Notes under the pieces: generated by a model
What the model saw: only the letters and a program-made list of their open reading frames with translations
The model's database searches: none
Told to the model about the DNA's origin: nothing
Program-made: the position numbers and the translations under genes
In this document: piece after piece, positions 4,794 through 5,122 of the stretch
Layout of the letters: each line of letters opens with the position of its first letter
Numbering within the stretch: position 1 is the first letter of the stretch
DNA from: Enterocloster bolteae
Lineage (GTDB): Bacteria > Bacillota_A > Clostridia > Lachnospirales > Lachnospiraceae
Length of the DNA: 5,122 nt
NCBI GenBank assembly: GCA_021769025.1
Contig: JAETTS010000217.1
Coordinates: 1-5,122, forward strand
Direction of reading: 5' to 3'

Positions 4794-5122
4794 ATGAGCC
4801 AAAAGGAAAAGGAGATGCCCCAGGAGGCGGCACAGGAATCAAAGATTGAGCTGGAGAAGTTAAGCCTTCCCAGGACCATCCATCTGATTCCCATGGATTA
4901 TCTGGACGGGTTTGCGGTCCGGCCGGGATTTTATGAGACCCTTGGAGCCACTGCCATTCCAGGCGGAGTGAATTTTACCGTTCATTCTCACGGGGCTACA
5001 GGGATTGAGCTGCTTTTGTTTCACAGACAGGAGGCGGAGCCCTTTGCTGTTCTGCCCTTTCCTAAGCACTATCGCATTGGAAATGTGTATTCCATGATCG
5101 TATTCAAGCTGAATATCGAAGA
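4794..5122 (+). CDS. Glycogen debranching enzyme / type II pullulanase-like protein, N-terminal part (runs off window)
   Basis: There are 109 complete codons before the window edge, with no stop. After a charged, probably disordered start (residues 1-25), the sequence GFAVRPGFYETLGATAIPG, then GVNFTVHSHGATGIELLLF and later LPFPKHYRIGNVYSMIVF, matches the N-terminal CBM48-type beta-sandwich of the GlgX/isoamylase/pullulanase group of glycoside hydrolase family 13. These enzymes cut alpha-1,6 branches of glycogen, starch or pullulan-like glucans. There is no signal peptide, so the enzyme should be cytoplasmic and act on stored glycogen or imported dextrins. The catalytic GH13 barrel lies outside the window, so the activity and the choice between GlgX and pullulanase cannot be settled here. 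I recognise the pattern from Lachnospiraceae proteins annotated as glycogen debranching enzyme GlgX. It is divergent from the transglutaminase-like gene. Confidence 0.82.
   Translation, partial: MSQKEKEMPQEAAQESKIELEKLSLPRTIHLIPMDYLDGFAVRPGFYETLGATAIPGGVNFTVHSHGATGIELLLFHRQEAEPFAVLPFPKHYRIGNVYSMIVFKLNIE

Overview
The window looks like a chromosomal segment from an anaerobic, low-to-mid-GC Firmicute, most likely a Lachnospiraceae/Clostridium-cluster-XIVa type organism. This rests on overall protein character (a MepA-like MATE transporter, a DacF-type carboxypeptidase with a C-terminal membrane anchor, and a type-II-pullulanase/GlgX-like N-terminus of a style I associate with Lachnospiraceae), strong purine-rich Shine-Dalgarno sites, and roughly balanced base composition. 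The taxonomic placement is an inference, not a match.

Layout: (1) bases 1-264 are the C-terminal 87 codons of an NlpC/P60 cysteine peptidase whose start lies outside the window. (2) A 242-base gap with short direct repeats leads to a MATE-family multidrug/Na+ antiporter (about 507-1874, +). (3) The last codons of that gene, including its stop, are copied in a 35-bp tandem array that runs into the next gap. (4) A penicillin-binding D-alanyl-D-alanine carboxypeptidase follows (2027-3562, +); it has a signal peptide, a C-terminal transmembrane anchor and a basic cytosolic tail. (5) A convergent gap holds a long, nearly perfect hairpin (3621-3660), probably the terminator. (6) A secreted transglutaminase-like protein lies on the minus strand (3751-4578). 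(7) A divergent, AT-rich promoter region leads to the 5' end of a glycogen-debranching/pullulanase-type gene (4794 to the window edge, +).

Taken together, three of the five genes (NlpC/P60, D,D-carboxypeptidase, secreted transglutaminase-like protein) act or probably act outside the membrane, two of them on peptidoglycan. The MATE pump and the GlgX-like enzyme are ordinary neighbours. I do not see a mobile element, CRISPR array, tRNA/rRNA or defence system. No clear new multi-gene system is visible. The points most worth a second look are the stop-codon-containing tandem duplication at the end of the MATE gene, the Lys-Ile-Gly sequence where the carboxypeptidase family normally has Lys-Thr-Gly, and the strong hairpin between the convergent genes.
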